Positions 25,214 through 34,691 of a stretch of DNA of 64,000 nucleotides are shown here, piece after piece (within the stretch, counting starts at the first letter, position 1; each line of letters opens with the position of its first letter). Below the pieces are notes generated by a model. The model saw nothing but the letters and a program-made list of their open reading frames with translations. It was not told where the DNA came from and searched no databases. Made by a program: the position numbers and the translations under genes. Source of the stretch: Crassaminicella indica. GTDB taxonomy: Bacteria; Bacillota; Clostridia; Peptostreptococcales; Thermotaleaceae. Location: the NCBI RefSeq assembly GCF_019203185.1, contig NZ_CP078093.1, positions 2,143,058 to 2,207,057 of the forward strand, in the 5' to 3' direction.

Positions 25214-27880
25214 TTGGAAGGAAAAAAAATGATTATTATAGATGGGAATAGTCTTATAAATAGGACTTTTTATGCTTTGCCAGAGCTCACTACAAAGGAT
25301 GGAATTCATACAAATGCTGTTTATGGATTTGTAAATGTACTTTATAGAATATTTGAAGACTATAAACCTGATTATATGAATGTAGCCTTTGATAAGAAGG
25401 CTCCAACATTTAGACACAAATCATATGATGCATATAAGGCTGGAAGAAAAAAAATGCCTTCAGAGCTTTCGGAACAGCTCCCTATATTAAAGGAGATATT
25501 AGATGCATTTAACATTAATAGAGTAGAGATTGAAGGGTTTGAAGCAGATGATTTAATTGGTACTATTGCAAGATTTTGCGAAAATAAAAATGTTTATTCT
25601 TATATAATTACAGGAGATAGAGATGCTTTGCAATTAGTTTCTGATAAAACGAAAGTGTTAATTACAAAAAAAGGAATTAGTGAATTAGAGGAATATGGTG
25701 AAGAGGAGGTTTTTGAAAAATATGGTGTAACGCCTAGAGAATTTATTGATTTGAAGGGTCTTATGGGAGATAAATCAGATAATATTCCAGGTGTTCCTGG
25801 TGTTGGTGAAAAGACAGCAACAAAATTGATAAAAGAATTTAAAAGTATTGAAAACTTATTGAAGAATATTGATAAGATTTCTAAAAATAAGCTGAGAGAA
25901 AAATTAGAAGAATATGCACAGCAAGCTGTATTGAGTAAAAAGCTAGCAACTATTATTACGGATGTGCCTGTTGAAATGTCATTAGAAGAGTTTAAAATGA
26001 AAGAGCCAGATAGAAAAAAATTGGTGGATTTATTTAATCGTTTAGAGTTTAGAAAATTGATGGATAAGGTTAAGCCTAAGGATGCACAAACAGAGAATAA
26101 AAAGAACAGTGTAAAAACTAAGATCATTCATTCTATAGAAGAATTAGAACCATTAAAAGAAAAGATCAGAAAAAACGGAGAGTTTTGTTTTAAAATATTT
26201 AGTGATCATATAGATTTGAGAAATGATAAGATTTTTGGAGTACATATTATAGTAGGAGATGAAAGCTATTTTATAGACATAAAGGGCGATTTAAAACTTT
26301 TAGAAGAGATGAAAGATGTTTTTGAAGATATAAATATAAAAAAATATGGACATGAAACAAAGAAGGATATGATTCTTTTAAAAGAAAACAATATTTCTTT
26401 AAATCGTGTAGATTTTGACTCAGCAGTTGCATTATATTTAATTGAACCAACGAGAAAATCATATGAAATTAGTTATATGGCATATGAATACTTCAATGAG
26501 GATATTTTTAGTGAAGAGGATTTATTAGGAAAAGGTAAGAAAAAGATAGGTTTGGATCAAGTACCTATAGAAAAACTAATAGCATATGGCTTTGGCTTTT
26601 GCAATACAGTCAGAAAGCTTAAGAAGCTTTTTATAGAAAAATTGAAGGAATATAATCTTGAAAAACTATATTATGAAGTGGAGTTACCTTTAATTGAAGT
26701 GCTAGCGGCTATGGAGTTTGAAGGCTTTATGGTAGATAAGGAAAAACTTAATGAATTAGGAAAGGTATTAGATGAAAGAATAGAGAATCTTAAAAAGGAA
26801 ATATTTCATGAAGCAGGAGAAGAATTTAATATCAATTCTACAAAGCAGTTGGGAGAAATTTTGTTTAATAGACTTGGTTTGCCACCTATAAAGAAGACGA
26901 AAACAGGGTATTCTACTAATGCTGAGGTTTTGGAAAAGTTATATGATAAGCATAATATTATTCCTAAGATTATAGAATATAGACAAATGGTAAAATTAAA
27001 ATCTACTTATGTAGATGGATTAATGGCTGTGATTAATCAAACGACTAAAAAAATTCATTCTAGCTTTAATCAAACAGTTACTGCTACTGGAAGAATTAGC
27101 AGTACAGAACCTAATCTTCAGAATATACCTATAAAGCTTGATGTAGGAAGAGAAATTAGAAAAGTATTTGTTCCTACAAATGAAGAATATTTATTGTTAG
27201 ATGCTGATTATTCACAGATAGAATTAAGAATATTAGCTCACATATCTAAAGATCATAATTTAATAGAAGCATTCCATAAGGAGCAGGATATACATGCAGC
27301 AACTGCTTCTAAGGTTTTTAATGTACCAATAGATGAAGTTTCACCCCTTCAAAGAAGCAGGGCAAAGGCTGTAAATTTTGGGATTGTATATGGAATGAGT
27401 GATTATGGATTATCAGAAAATCTTCATATAACAAAAAAAGAAGCTCAAAAATATATAGATGAATATTTTGATAAATATACAGGTGTAAAAGAATATATGG
27501 ACAATATTGTAGTAGAAGGAAAAGAAAAAGGATATGTAACGACTATTTTAAATAGGAGAAGATATATCCCAGAATTAAAGGCTAAAAACTATAATATACG
27601 TTCTTTTGGGGAAAGAACAGCGATGAATACACCTATTCAAGGAAGTGCTGCAGATATAATAAAAATAGCTATGATTCGAGTGTATAACGAATTGAAAAAT
27701 AAAAACTTAAAGTCAAAATTAATTTTGCAAGTACATGATGAATTGATTGTGGAGGTTCATAAAGATGAAATTGAGCAAGTAAAAAAAATATTAAAAGAGG
27801 AAATGGAAAGTGCTATTAATTTAGAGGTGCCATTAAAGGTTGATATGCATATAGGAAATAGCTGGTATGAAACAAAGTAA
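25214..27880 (+). CDS. polA: DNA polymerase I
   Basis: The 888 residues contain an N-terminal 5'-3' exonuclease (IIDGNSLINRTFYALP, EADDLIG, GDRDALQL, GDKSDNIPGVPGVGEKTA), a degenerate 3'-5' exonuclease domain and an intact family A polymerase (DADYSQIELR, RRYIPEL, QVHDELIVEV). In the middle domain the usual Asp-x-Glu is replaced by KIFSDHIDL, so proofreading is probably lost, as in several Firmicutes. The start is TTG 25214 with AAGGAGAGG 6 bp upstream; ATG 25229 is the alternative. It serves in repair and Okazaki processing. coaE follows 17 bp later. Confidence 0.96.
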   Translation: MEGKKMIIIDGNSLINRTFYALPELTTKDGIHTNAVYGFVNVLYRIFEDYKPDYMNVAFDKKAPTFRHKSYDAYKAGRKKMPSELSEQLPILKEILDAFNINRVEIEGFEADDLIGTIARFCENKNVYSYIITGDRDALQLVSDKTKVLITKKGISELEEYGEEEVFEKYGVTPREFIDLKGLMGDKSDNIPGVPGVGEKTATKLIKEFKSIENLLKNIDKISKNKLREKLEEYAQQAVLSKKLATIITDVPVEMSLEEFKMKEPDRKKLVDLFNRLEFRKLMDKVKPKDAQTENKKNSVKTKIIHSIEELEPLKEKIRKNGEFCFKIFSDHIDLRNDKIFGVHIIVGDESYFIDIKGDLKLLEEMKDVFEDINIKKYGHETKKDMILLKENNISLNRVDFDSAVALYLIEPTRKSYEISYMAYEYFNEDIFSEEDLLGKGKKKIGLDQVPIEKLIAYGFGFCNTVRKLKKLFIEKLKEYNLEKLYYEVELPLIEVLAAMEFEGFMVDKEKLNELGKVLDERIENLKKEIFHEAGEEFNINSTKQLGEILFNRLGLPPIKKTKTGYSTNAEVLEKLYDKHNIIPKIIEYRQMVKLKSTYVDGLMAVINQTTKKIHSSFNQTVTATGRISSTEPNLQNIPIKLDVGREIRKVFVPTNEEYLLLDADYSQIELRILAHISKDHNLIEAFHKEQDIHAATASKVFNVPIDEVSPLQRSRAKAVNFGIVYGMSDYGLSENLHITKKEAQKYIDEYFDKYTGVKEYMDNIVVEGKEKGYVTTILNRRRYIPELKAKNYNIRSFGERTAMNTPIQGSAADIIKIAMIRVYNELKNKNLKSKLILQVHDELIVEVHKDEIEQVKKILKEEMESAINLEVPLKVDMHIGNSWYETK

Positions 27881-27897
27881 AGAAAGGAAGTAGCTTG

Positions 27898-28494
27898 ATG
27901 AAGGTAATAGGACTTACTGGTGGAATTGCTTCAGGAAAAAGCACAGCTTCAAATATATTAAAAGAATTTAAAATTCCTGTGATTGATGCAGATATTATTG
28001 CTAGAGAAATTGTTATGCCTGGAAAAGCTGCTTTAAATGAGATTAAAGCTGTTTTTGGTGAAAAAGTAATTACGGAAGATGGTCATTTAAATAGAAAAGA
28101 ATTAGGAAAAATTGTTTTTTCAGATGAAGAAAAGCTAAAAAAGTTAAACGATATTACCCATAAAAGAATAATAAAAGAAATTATTAATAGGATAAATATA
28201 TATGGAAAAATGAATACATATCCTGTTATAATAATAGATGCACCTCTTTTGATAGAACAACATATGGAAGAATTAGTAGATGAAGTTTGGCTAGTTACAG
28301 CTAGCAAAGCAGTACAGCTTAATCGTTTAATGAATAGAGATAAAATAAGTGTTGAAGATGCATTAAAGAGAATGAAAACGCAAATGTCTACTGAAGAAAA
28401 AAAGAAATATGCAGATGTTATTTTAGATAATAATAAAGATATTAATCATTTGAAGCGACAAATAGAGAAACAATTAAAAAGAATAAATAGCTAA
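27898..28494 (+). CDS. coaE: Dephospho-CoA kinase
   Basis: The 198-residue product has the P-loop GLTGGIASGKST at its N-terminus, DADIIAREI, and the lid motif RLMNRDKIS typical of CoaE, which phosphorylates dephospho-CoA in the last step of CoA synthesis. ATG 27898 is preferred over TTG 27895; AAAGGAAG is just upstream. It is coupled to polA (17 bp), an order common in Firmicutes, and followed by a transglycosylase gene. Confidence 0.95.
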   Translation: MKVIGLTGGIASGKSTASNILKEFKIPVIDADIIAREIVMPGKAALNEIKAVFGEKVITEDGHLNRKELGKIVFSDEEKLKKLNDITHKRIIKEIINRINIYGKMNTYPVIIIDAPLLIEQHMEELVDEVWLVTASKAVQLNRLMNRDKISVEDALKRMKTQMSTEEKKKYADVILDNNKDINHLKRQIEKQLKRINS

Positions 28495-28511
28495 TTTGTG
28501 GAGGGATGTTT

Positions 28512-29081
28512 TTGATTTATATTGATTTAAGAGAATATAGGAAGTTACTTTTTATAATCGTTATTGTTATGACAGTAGGAGTAGCTTTGACTAATACAAA
28601 TTGGCTATTAAAAATACTATATCCTATACACTATTGGGACCTTATAGAAAAATATGCAAAGGAATATGAATTAGATCCGTATCTTGTTGCAGCAATTATT
28701 AGAACAGAGAGTAAATTTGATGAGAAAGCAAAATCTAATAAAAATGCACGAGGGCTTATGCAGATATCTGAAGTAACTGGACAATGGGCTTCAGAGGAAT
28801 TAAGAATTGATGATTATCATGAAGAAATTTTATATATTCCTGATATAAATATTAAAATAGGATGTTGGTATTTATATAAATTAAAAGAAGAATTTAATGG
28901 TAATTTGCAATTGATACTAGCTGCATATAATGGTGGAAGTGGAAATGTAAATAAATGGCTGAAAGATCCTAAATATAGTGATGAAGGTGAATTTTTAAGA
29001 GATATTCCTTTTCCTGAGACAAAGGCATATGTAAAAAAGGTTATGAAAAGTTATAAGGTTTATAGGATTATATATAGATAA
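28512..29081 (+). CDS. Membrane-anchored lytic transglycosylase (SLT domain)
   Basis: A single N-terminal hydrophobic helix (LLFIIVIVMTVGVALTN) anchors the protein outside the membrane. The SLT fold follows, with catalytic Glu in IIRTESKFDEKA, then ARGLMQIS and LAAYNGGSGNV. It cleaves peptidoglycan to 1,6-anhydro products. TTG 28512 is chosen because GGAGGG ends 6 bp earlier; ATG 28506 overlaps that site. At about 189 residues it is a compact YjbJ/Slt70-like enzyme, and its place after polA-coaE is known in clostridia. It could act in growth or in spore germination. Confidence 0.9.
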   Translation: MIYIDLREYRKLLFIIVIVMTVGVALTNTNWLLKILYPIHYWDLIEKYAKEYELDPYLVAAIIRTESKFDEKAKSNKNARGLMQISEVTGQWASEELRIDDYHEEILYIPDINIKIGCWYLYKLKEEFNGNLQLILAAYNGGSGNVNKWLKDPKYSDEGEFLRDIPFPETKAYVKKVMKSYKVYRIIYR

Positions 29082-29104
29082 CAGGATATAACTTGTTATC
29101 TATA
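29073..29104 (+). terminator. Hairpin at the end of the transglycosylase gene
   Basis: TATAGATAACA and TGTTATCTATA pair perfectly around a 10-nt loop and overlap the stop codon. No good T-run follows, so termination strength is uncertain. Confidence 0.5.
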
Positions 29105-29211
29105 TATTTATATAGGGATATAAGGATTTTGTTGAATAAAGTCTACAAGTAATTTATAATGATTATGTTAAACAAATCATACATACAAATAATAAATATA
29201 GGGGAGAAGTA

Positions 29212-29709
29212 ATGAGTCAAGAATATTTAGGAAGTATTACGCTGCTAGTTTTATTGATACTAGCTATGGTGGGGAAAAACAATTCTTTAGCTTTAGCTGT
29301 AAGTGGGTTAATATTTTTGTTGTTATTAGGGAAAATGGGAGAAGAGGTAAAAGGTTTTTCTCACTCTATATTAATGTTTTTAAATAATTATGGATTAAAG
29401 ATAGGTGTTATTATATTGATGATGGGTGTTCTTGCACCATTTGCATTAGGAGAATTAGATATTATATCAATGCTTTATAGCTTTAAAACTTATAAGGGAT
29501 TTATAGGGATTGTTGCAGGGATACTAGTAGCTATATTAGGATCACGAGGAGGATATTTGCTTGATGTAGAACCTACTATTGTTACATCTGTAGTGATTGG
29601 AACTATATTTGGAATTGTAGTTTTTAAAGGTTATCCAGTTGGACCACTTATTGGATCAGGTATTGCATATTTTATGATTTATATAATAGAAATTTTCATG
29701 AAAAAATAG
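29212..29709 (+). CDS. UPF0756 (DUF441) membrane protein
   Basis: The 165-residue product is almost wholly hydrophobic, with four to five transmembrane helices and the family pattern GKNNSLALA near the N-terminus and GSRGGYLLDVEPTIV in the middle. These match UPF0756/YtwI-like proteins, whose function is unknown. GGGGAGAAGTA precedes the ATG. It sits 16 bp ahead of the NAPRTase-like gene, suggesting an operon but giving no clear functional link. Confidence 0.88.
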   Translation: MSQEYLGSITLLVLLILAMVGKNNSLALAVSGLIFLLLLGKMGEEVKGFSHSILMFLNNYGLKIGVIILMMGVLAPFALGELDIISMLYSFKTYKGFIGIVAGILVAILGSRGGYLLDVEPTIVTSVVIGTIFGIVVFKGYPVGPLIGSGIAYFMIYIIEIFMKK

Positions 29710-29725
29710 AAAGGAATGAGATTAA

Positions 29726-30760
29726 ATGAAACATATGACAAGCCTTGAGGATATTAAAGACATAAAAATTAGTAAAGAAAGGTTAATACACTCAAGTAAT
29801 CATGAAGAAATTCTATCAGGACTTACTACAGATGTTTATTTTTTAAGAACATTAGATATTTTAAGATATATGAAGCTTGATACAGAGATTGTAACAGCTG
29901 AAATTTTTGCTAGAAAACCCGGTATATTTGTAGGTATAGAAGAAGTAAAAAATATGTTAAAGGATAAGGCTGTTGAAGTATGGGCTATAGAAGAAGGAGA
30001 AGAATTTGAAGCAAAAGATACTTTAGTTAGAATTAAGGGTCCATATAAAGAGTTTGGTGTTTTGGAAACGGCAATGCTTGGGAGTCTAGCAAGTGCTAGT
30101 GGATGGGCTACGGCAGCAAGAAGAATAAAAGAAGCATGTGGAGAAAAGACTTTTCTTTGTTTTGGTGCAAGACATGTGCATCCAGCAGTTGCACCAGTAA
30201 TGGAAAGAGCTGCTTTAATTGGAGGAGCAAATGGTGTAAGCTGTGTATTAGCAGCAAAGATTATGAACATAGAAGCATCAGGAACACTTCCTCATGCAGC
30301 TATGTTGATAGCGGGAGATACACTTGATGTTGCAAAGGTTTATGATGAAGTTACGCCAGAGTCTCATAAAAGGATTGTGCTAGTAGATACATTCAAAGAT
30401 GAAGTCGAGGAAAGTTTACGTATTGCAAAAGCTTTAGGAGATAAGCTATTTGGTATTCGATTAGATACACCAAGTGAAAGAGGAGGAGTTACTCCTTATC
30501 TTGTAAGAGAATTAAGAAGCAAACTGGATATTAATGGATATAATCATGTTAAAATATTTGTATCTGGAGGATTGACACCAGAGAAAATTAGAATATTATC
30601 TGAAGCTGGTGCAGATTCTTTTGGAGTAGGTAGTTATATATCAGGGGCTCCTGCAATTGATATGACTATGGATATAAAAGAAGTAGGAGGAGAAGCTGTT
30701 GCCAAAAGAGGAAGAATTCCAGGGATAGTTGAAAATAGCAAATTAAAGAGAATTCTTTAG
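29726..30760 (+). CDS. Nicotinate phosphoribosyltransferase (short NAPRTase type)
   Basis: The 344-residue protein matches the clostridial/archaeal short NAPRTase type: LTTDVYFLRTLDIL near the N-terminus, GARHVHPAVAPVMERAALIGG and LFGIRLDTPSERGG in the barrel, and FVSGGLTPEKI / GVGSYISG in the phosphate-binding loops. It makes nicotinate mononucleotide for NAD salvage. AAAGGAATGAG is 7 bp before the ATG. A quinolinate-type activity is a weaker alternative. It ends 21 bp before a peptide-binding lipoprotein gene, an apparently unrelated neighbour. Confidence 0.9.
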   Translation: MKHMTSLEDIKDIKISKERLIHSSNHEEILSGLTTDVYFLRTLDILRYMKLDTEIVTAEIFARKPGIFVGIEEVKNMLKDKAVEVWAIEEGEEFEAKDTLVRIKGPYKEFGVLETAMLGSLASASGWATAARRIKEACGEKTFLCFGARHVHPAVAPVMERAALIGGANGVSCVLAAKIMNIEASGTLPHAAMLIAGDTLDVAKVYDEVTPESHKRIVLVDTFKDEVEESLRIAKALGDKLFGIRLDTPSERGGVTPYLVRELRSKLDINGYNHVKIFVSGGLTPEKIRILSEAGADSFGVGSYISGAPAIDMTMDIKEVGGEAVAKRGRIPGIVENSKLKRIL

Positions 30761-30781
30761 ATAAAATGTGGAGGAATTTTG

Positions 30782-32386
30782 GTGAATGGAATAAAAAATG
30801 TACTATGCTTTTTCTTTATTATGATTATTTTATCAGGATGTATGGATAAGAATATAGAAATGGAACAAAATGAAAATGAGCCTGTGCAAATAGGAAAACC
30901 AGTATTTGGTGGTGAATTATCTATTCCTATCATTCAGTTTGATACATTAAATCCTATTTTAAATGATAATAAAAGTGTTTATTATTTAAATAAATTGATT
31001 TATGAGGGCTTAATAAGGCTAGATAAAAATTTAGATGCTAAGCCTGTATTGGCTGAGAGCTGGAATGTTTCAGATGATGGAAAGGAATGGATTTTCAAAT
31101 TAAGAGATGATGTGTTTTGGCATGATGGAAAGCCTTTTACATCAGAGGATGTAAAATTTACAATTGATTCTATGAAGATTAATATAATTGGAAAAGAGTC
31201 TATATATAATGAACTTGTAAAGCATATAAAAAATACTAAGATTTTAAGTAAAGATAGTATAAAGATTGAATTTGATAATGCAATGAACAGTTGGATTGAG
31301 TTGTTTACTTTTCCAATTATTCCAAAACATCAGTTTCAAACAACTAGAAGGGTATACGATGCAGTTAATATAAAGCCTATTGGAACAGGTCCTTATAAGG
31401 TTGAAGCTTATAATAAATTTAAAAGTATAAAGTTAATTGCAAACGATGCTTATTGGGGGAAAAAGCCTTATATTGCTTCAATTATTGCAAAACGTGTGCC
31501 GGATAAAGAGGCTGCGTTAACTCTTGTTGAAGCAGGTGAGCTTGATGGGGCATCAGCAACGAATTTTGATTGGGAAAAGTATAGTGAAAATAAGTCTTTA
31601 AAGATTTATGAATATGTAACAAAGGAATATGAGTTTTTAGGATTTAATTTTCGCAATAAAATGCTTCAAGATAAAAATATTAGAAAAGCATTAGGATATG
31701 GTATTGATAGACATGCCATTATAAATGAAGTATATTTAGGTCATGCTACTGTAGTAGATGCACCTGTTTATCCAGATAGCTATTTATATGATGAGGAAGA
31801 AAAAAAGTTTGGAAAAGATCTATTGATAGCAAGAAAGCTATTAAAAGAATCTGGTTGGGAAAATAGAGATAAAGATGTATGGTTTGAAAATGAATTAGGT
31901 CAAGAACTTAGGTTGCATTTACTTGTAAATAGAGATAATGCTCAAAGATTGAAAGCTGCTAAAATGATTTCAGATCAGCTTAAAGAAATAGGGATAGATA
32001 TTATTATTGATCCAGTTGACTGGAAAGAATATGAGAGAAGAGTAAGAAAAGGCCAGTTTGATATTGCTTTAGGTGGTTGGCAATTATCTGATATACCAGA
32101 TCTTCGTTTTATTTTTCATTCAAGCTTTATAGGAAATACAAACTTTATTAGGTATAGTAATCCTGATTTAGATAAACTATTGAATGAAGCTGCTTTTATA
32201 AAGAATAAACAATTGAAAAAAAAGAAATATAAAGAGATACAACATTTTGTAGTAGATGATTTGCCATACTTTAGTTTATATTTTAAAAATAGTTCAATTA
32301 TCATGAAGCAATATGTTAAAGGAGATATACTTCCTAAACCAAATAATATATATAATAATATAGAAAGCTGGTATATGAAAAAATAG
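30782..32386 (+). CDS. Oligopeptide/nickel-type ABC transporter substrate-binding lipoprotein
   Basis: The start GTG 30782 has GGAGG 7 bp upstream (TTG 30779 is closer). The N-terminus is a lipoprotein signal with lipobox LSGC, so the mature protein is anchored outside by its Cys. The remainder is SBP_bac_5 type: NPILNDNKSVYYL, GLIRLDKNLDAKPVLAESW, WIFKLRDDVFWHDGKPFTSEDV and IGTGPYKVEAY. Length is about 534 residues. No permease or ATPase gene adjoins it, so it may be an orphan receptor or use a transporter elsewhere. Ligand unknown. Confidence 0.92.
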   Translation: MNGIKNVLCFFFIMIILSGCMDKNIEMEQNENEPVQIGKPVFGGELSIPIIQFDTLNPILNDNKSVYYLNKLIYEGLIRLDKNLDAKPVLAESWNVSDDGKEWIFKLRDDVFWHDGKPFTSEDVKFTIDSMKINIIGKESIYNELVKHIKNTKILSKDSIKIEFDNAMNSWIELFTFPIIPKHQFQTTRRVYDAVNIKPIGTGPYKVEAYNKFKSIKLIANDAYWGKKPYIASIIAKRVPDKEAALTLVEAGELDGASATNFDWEKYSENKSLKIYEYVTKEYEFLGFNFRNKMLQDKNIRKALGYGIDRHAIINEVYLGHATVVDAPVYPDSYLYDEEEKKFGKDLLIARKLLKESGWENRDKDVWFENELGQELRLHLLVNRDNAQRLKAAKMISDQLKEIGIDIIIDPVDWKEYERRVRKGQFDIALGGWQLSDIPDLRFIFHSSFIGNTNFIRYSNPDLDKLLNEAAFIKNKQLKKKKYKEIQHFVVDDLPYFSLYFKNSSIIMKQYVKGDILPKPNNIYNNIESWYMKK

Positions 32387-32408
32387 AGTCTAGATATTCA
32401 TTAGTCAT

Positions 32409-32486
32409 GACAAACGCATTTAATTATTTTTGATTAAATAATTATATTTTTCTAATTGAATAGATTTAGAAATGCGTTTGTTTTGA
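32409..32486 (+). terminator. Long terminator after the lipoprotein gene
   Basis: ACAAACGCATTTA and AAATGCGTTTGT pair across a long loop that holds a second AT-only hairpin, and a T-run follows. Confidence 0.75.
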
Positions 32487-32504
32487 CTATGGGATTATAG
32501 GATA

Positions 32505-32533
32505 TTGACAATGAATAGGCATGATGCTATACT
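32505..32533 (+). promoter_or_regulatory. Promoter of tRNA-Leu(GAG)
   Basis: TTGACA, a 17-bp spacer and TATACT lie 13 bp before the mature tRNA. Confidence 0.88.
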
Positions 32534-32546
32534 GATATAGTAATAT

Positions 32547-32631
32547 GCGAGAGTGCTGGAATAGGCAGACAGGCACGTTTGAGGGGCGTGTGTCGATTGG
32601 CGTACGGGTTCAAGTCCCGTCTCTCGCACCA
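32547..32631 (+). tRNA. tRNA-Leu (anticodon GAG)
   Basis: The 85-nt RNA has acceptor arms GCGAGAG/CTCTCGC, encoded CCA, T-arm GGGTTCAAGTCCC, a long variable arm and anticodon loop TTGAGGG, giving GAG for CUC/CUU codons. Its own consensus promoter and terminator make it a single-gene unit. Confidence 0.95.
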
Positions 32632-32642
32632 AAAATTGTTAG

Positions 32643-32668
32643 CTACTCAATTATGAGTAGTTTTTTTT
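32643..32668 (+). terminator. Terminator of tRNA-Leu(GAG)
   Basis: CTACTCA-ATTA-TGAGTAG is followed by eight T's. Confidence 0.9.
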
Positions 32669-32804
32669 TACCAATTTTATTTTTTTATTCAATGAAGGAT
32701 TTTATGTTTTTATGTAGAAATGTATTAAAGGCATATATAACGGCAATAATTATTAAGGGTAAACAGATGCTCATGTATATAATAATGTTATAGGGGGATC
32801 ACAA

Positions 32805-33890
32805 ATGATTAAATTTATGAAATATTTCTGTTTGATGGTATTGTGTAATTTGCTGATGATTTCTTTTGTCTATGGAGAAGGGAAAAACGATGGTATAGTA
32901 ATAGGGAATCATGTAAATGTTAGACAGGAACCTAAAATGACATCAGCTGTTTTAAGTACTTTAAGGTTAGGAGAATATGTACATATTCTAAAAAACAGTG
33001 GAGAATGGTATGGTATAGCATTAGGTGATGGAAAGCTTGGATGGGTACATAATCAATTAGTTATTGTTGTAGATAAGGAAAAAGATTTTATTAAAAAAGG
33101 GATTGTAACAGCTAATGCTTTAAATATCCGACAACAGCCAGATATTGCTTCAAGTAGTATAGGAAAGTTATTTGCTGGTACAGAAGTAACAATAATAGAT
33201 CAAAAATCGGATTGGTATGGCATTGATATTGACAGAGGCAAAGGTTGGGTTCATTCAGATTATATAAAGATAAAGCCTAATTATAAAATAGCAAAGATTA
33301 CAGGAAATCATGTGAATGTAAGAAAAGCTCCTTCTTATACAGGAGAAATTGTAGGAACTTTAAATTTGGATAACTATGTGCAGGTAAAAGATTTTAAAGA
33401 TGATTGGTTTAATATTATTCTGAAAGAGAATCGAGAAGGTTGGGTATATAAAGATTATTTAACTATTGTATTAAAAGATGTATCTGCTTCAAGAGGTAAG
33501 GACAGGTCTTCTTTAGGTATGAAGGTAGCAACTATTGCTAATGCTCAATTAGGTAAAAAATATGTATATGGAGCTAGTGGACCTAATACTTTTGATTGTT
33601 CAGGATTTACATCTTATGTATACAGAAAAATAGGAATAAAGCTTCCTAGAACATCTAGAGGACAAGCGACAGTGGGACAAAAAGTATCAAAGAGTGATTT
33701 AAGAATAGGTGATTTGGTATTCTTTGATACGAATGGGTCTAATAATGGGAAAATTAGTCATGTAGGTATATATATAGGGAATGGAAAGTTTATACATGCA
33801 TCTTCAGGAAGGAAAAGAATTCTTATAACAGATTTAAATAATGATTCTTATTATAAAAGAGCATATGTTAAAGCTAGAAGATTGTTCTAA
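32805..33890 (+). CDS. Secreted NlpC/P60 endopeptidase with three SH3 domains
   Basis: The N-terminus is a signal peptide ending near FVYGEGK. Three bacterial SH3 repeats follow (about 30-90, 100-155 and 160-220), each with a VNVRQEP-, LNIRQQP- or VNVRKAP-like motif and an EWYGI-like end, and these bind the cell wall. The C-terminal NlpC/P60 domain has Cys in [11 protein letters not shown] and His in ISHVGIYIG, plus FIHAS. It probably cuts gamma-D-Glu-diaminoacid bonds in peptidoglycan. GGGGG before ATG 32805 serves as the ribosome binding site. Length is 361 residues and a convergent transglycosylase gene lies next to it. Confidence 0.93.
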   Translation: MIKFMKYFCLMVLCNLLMISFVYGEGKNDGIVIGNHVNVRQEPKMTSAVLSTLRLGEYVHILKNSGEWYGIALGDGKLGWVHNQLVIVVDKEKDFIKKGIVTANALNIRQQPDIASSSIGKLFAGTEVTIIDQKSDWYGIDIDRGKGWVHSDYIKIKPNYKIAKITGNHVNVRKAPSYTGEIVGTLNLDNYVQVKDFKDDWFNIILKENREGWVYKDYLTIVLKDVSASRGKDRSSLGMKVATIANAQLGKKYVYGASGPNTFDCSGFTSYVYRKIGIKLPRTSRGQATVGQKVSKSDLRIGDLVFFDTNGSNNGKISHVGIYIGNGKFIHASSGRKRILITDLNNDSYYKRAYVKARRLF

Positions 33891-33930
33891 AAAACCCTAC
33901 TGTTTTTACAGTAGGGTTTCAAAATTTTTT
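33890..33930. terminator. Bidirectional terminator between two cell-wall hydrolase genes
   Basis: AAACCCTACTG and CAGTAGGGTTT pair around TTTTTA. It ends the NlpC/P60 gene and overlaps the last codons of the convergent gene. Confidence 0.88.
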
Positions 33931-34484
33931 GTAGAAGTTATATGGTCATAGCTTTTTTTAAATTGCAGAACTTTATCTACATAGTTTTTGGTTTCTTTGA
34001 AAGGTGGAACGCCTTTATATTTATCTACGTTATTAGGACCAGCGTTATACGCAGCTAAAGCTAGTTTTGTATTTCCATTATATCTTGTCAACATGCTACG
34101 TAAATATTTAGTACCCCCATAGATATTTTGTACAGGGTCTAAAGGATTTGTGATACCTAGCCCTAAAGATGTTTGAGGCATTAACTGCATAAGTCCTTGT
34201 GCACCTGCTTTAGATAGAGCGCTTTTATTAAAATTTGACTCTGCTTTAATGACAGCTTTTACTAAATTTGGGTCGACATTAAATTTTTTAGAAGCAGCTT
34301 CAATGAGAGAATCATATGCAGTAGAAGAGATATCTTGAGATTTCACATTTTGGATTTTTTCATTTAGTATATCATTAAAATCTGATGTGGCTTTGTGTTT
34401 ATTTAAATTTATATTAATAGGTAATCTACTTTGAATTTGAGCTATTTTATGATCAAGTATTTTTTGAATAAGATTATTAGGCAT
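33906..34484 (-). CDS. Lytic transglycosylase (SLT domain)
   Basis: The 192-residue product has a non-membrane N-terminal region of 60 residues and a C-terminal SLT domain with catalytic Glu in [36 protein letters not shown] and [20 protein letters not shown] precedes its ATG on the minus strand. No typical signal peptide is seen, so export may use another route, as in many small clostridial SLT proteins. It converges on the NlpC/P60 gene, and the two could work on the same wall. Confidence 0.9.
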   Translation of the reverse strand: MPNNLIQKILDHKIAQIQSRLPININLNKHKATSDFNDILNEKIQNVKSQDISSTAYDSLIEAASKKFNVDPNLVKAVIKAESNFNKSALSKAGAQGLMQLMPQTSLGLGITNPLDPVQNIYGGTKYLRSMLTRYNGNTKLALAAYNAGPNNVDKYKGVPPFKETKNYVDKVLQFKKSYDHITSTKNFETLL

Positions 34485-34691
34485 GGCAAAGACTCCTTTT
34501 CATATAATATAAAAAAATATACTATATTAAGTATCGGATATATTTTATATTTGTTTAGAAGAAAATGTAATTCATTAGAAATTATTTATGATTTGTAATA
34601 TAGAAAAATGAAAAAAGAATAAGAATTATTCTTGAATCAAAAGGAAATAACATTTAGTTTGTAGAAAATATTCTTTAAAGGGGGCGAAGAA

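Noticed and set aside
25600-26127. 175-codon minus-strand open frame
   Set aside because: Antisense to the polA exonuclease domain; composition is that of a shadow frame.
32545-32793. 82-codon open frame across tRNA-Leu(GAG)
   Set aside because: It reads through a complete tRNA with its own promoter and terminator.
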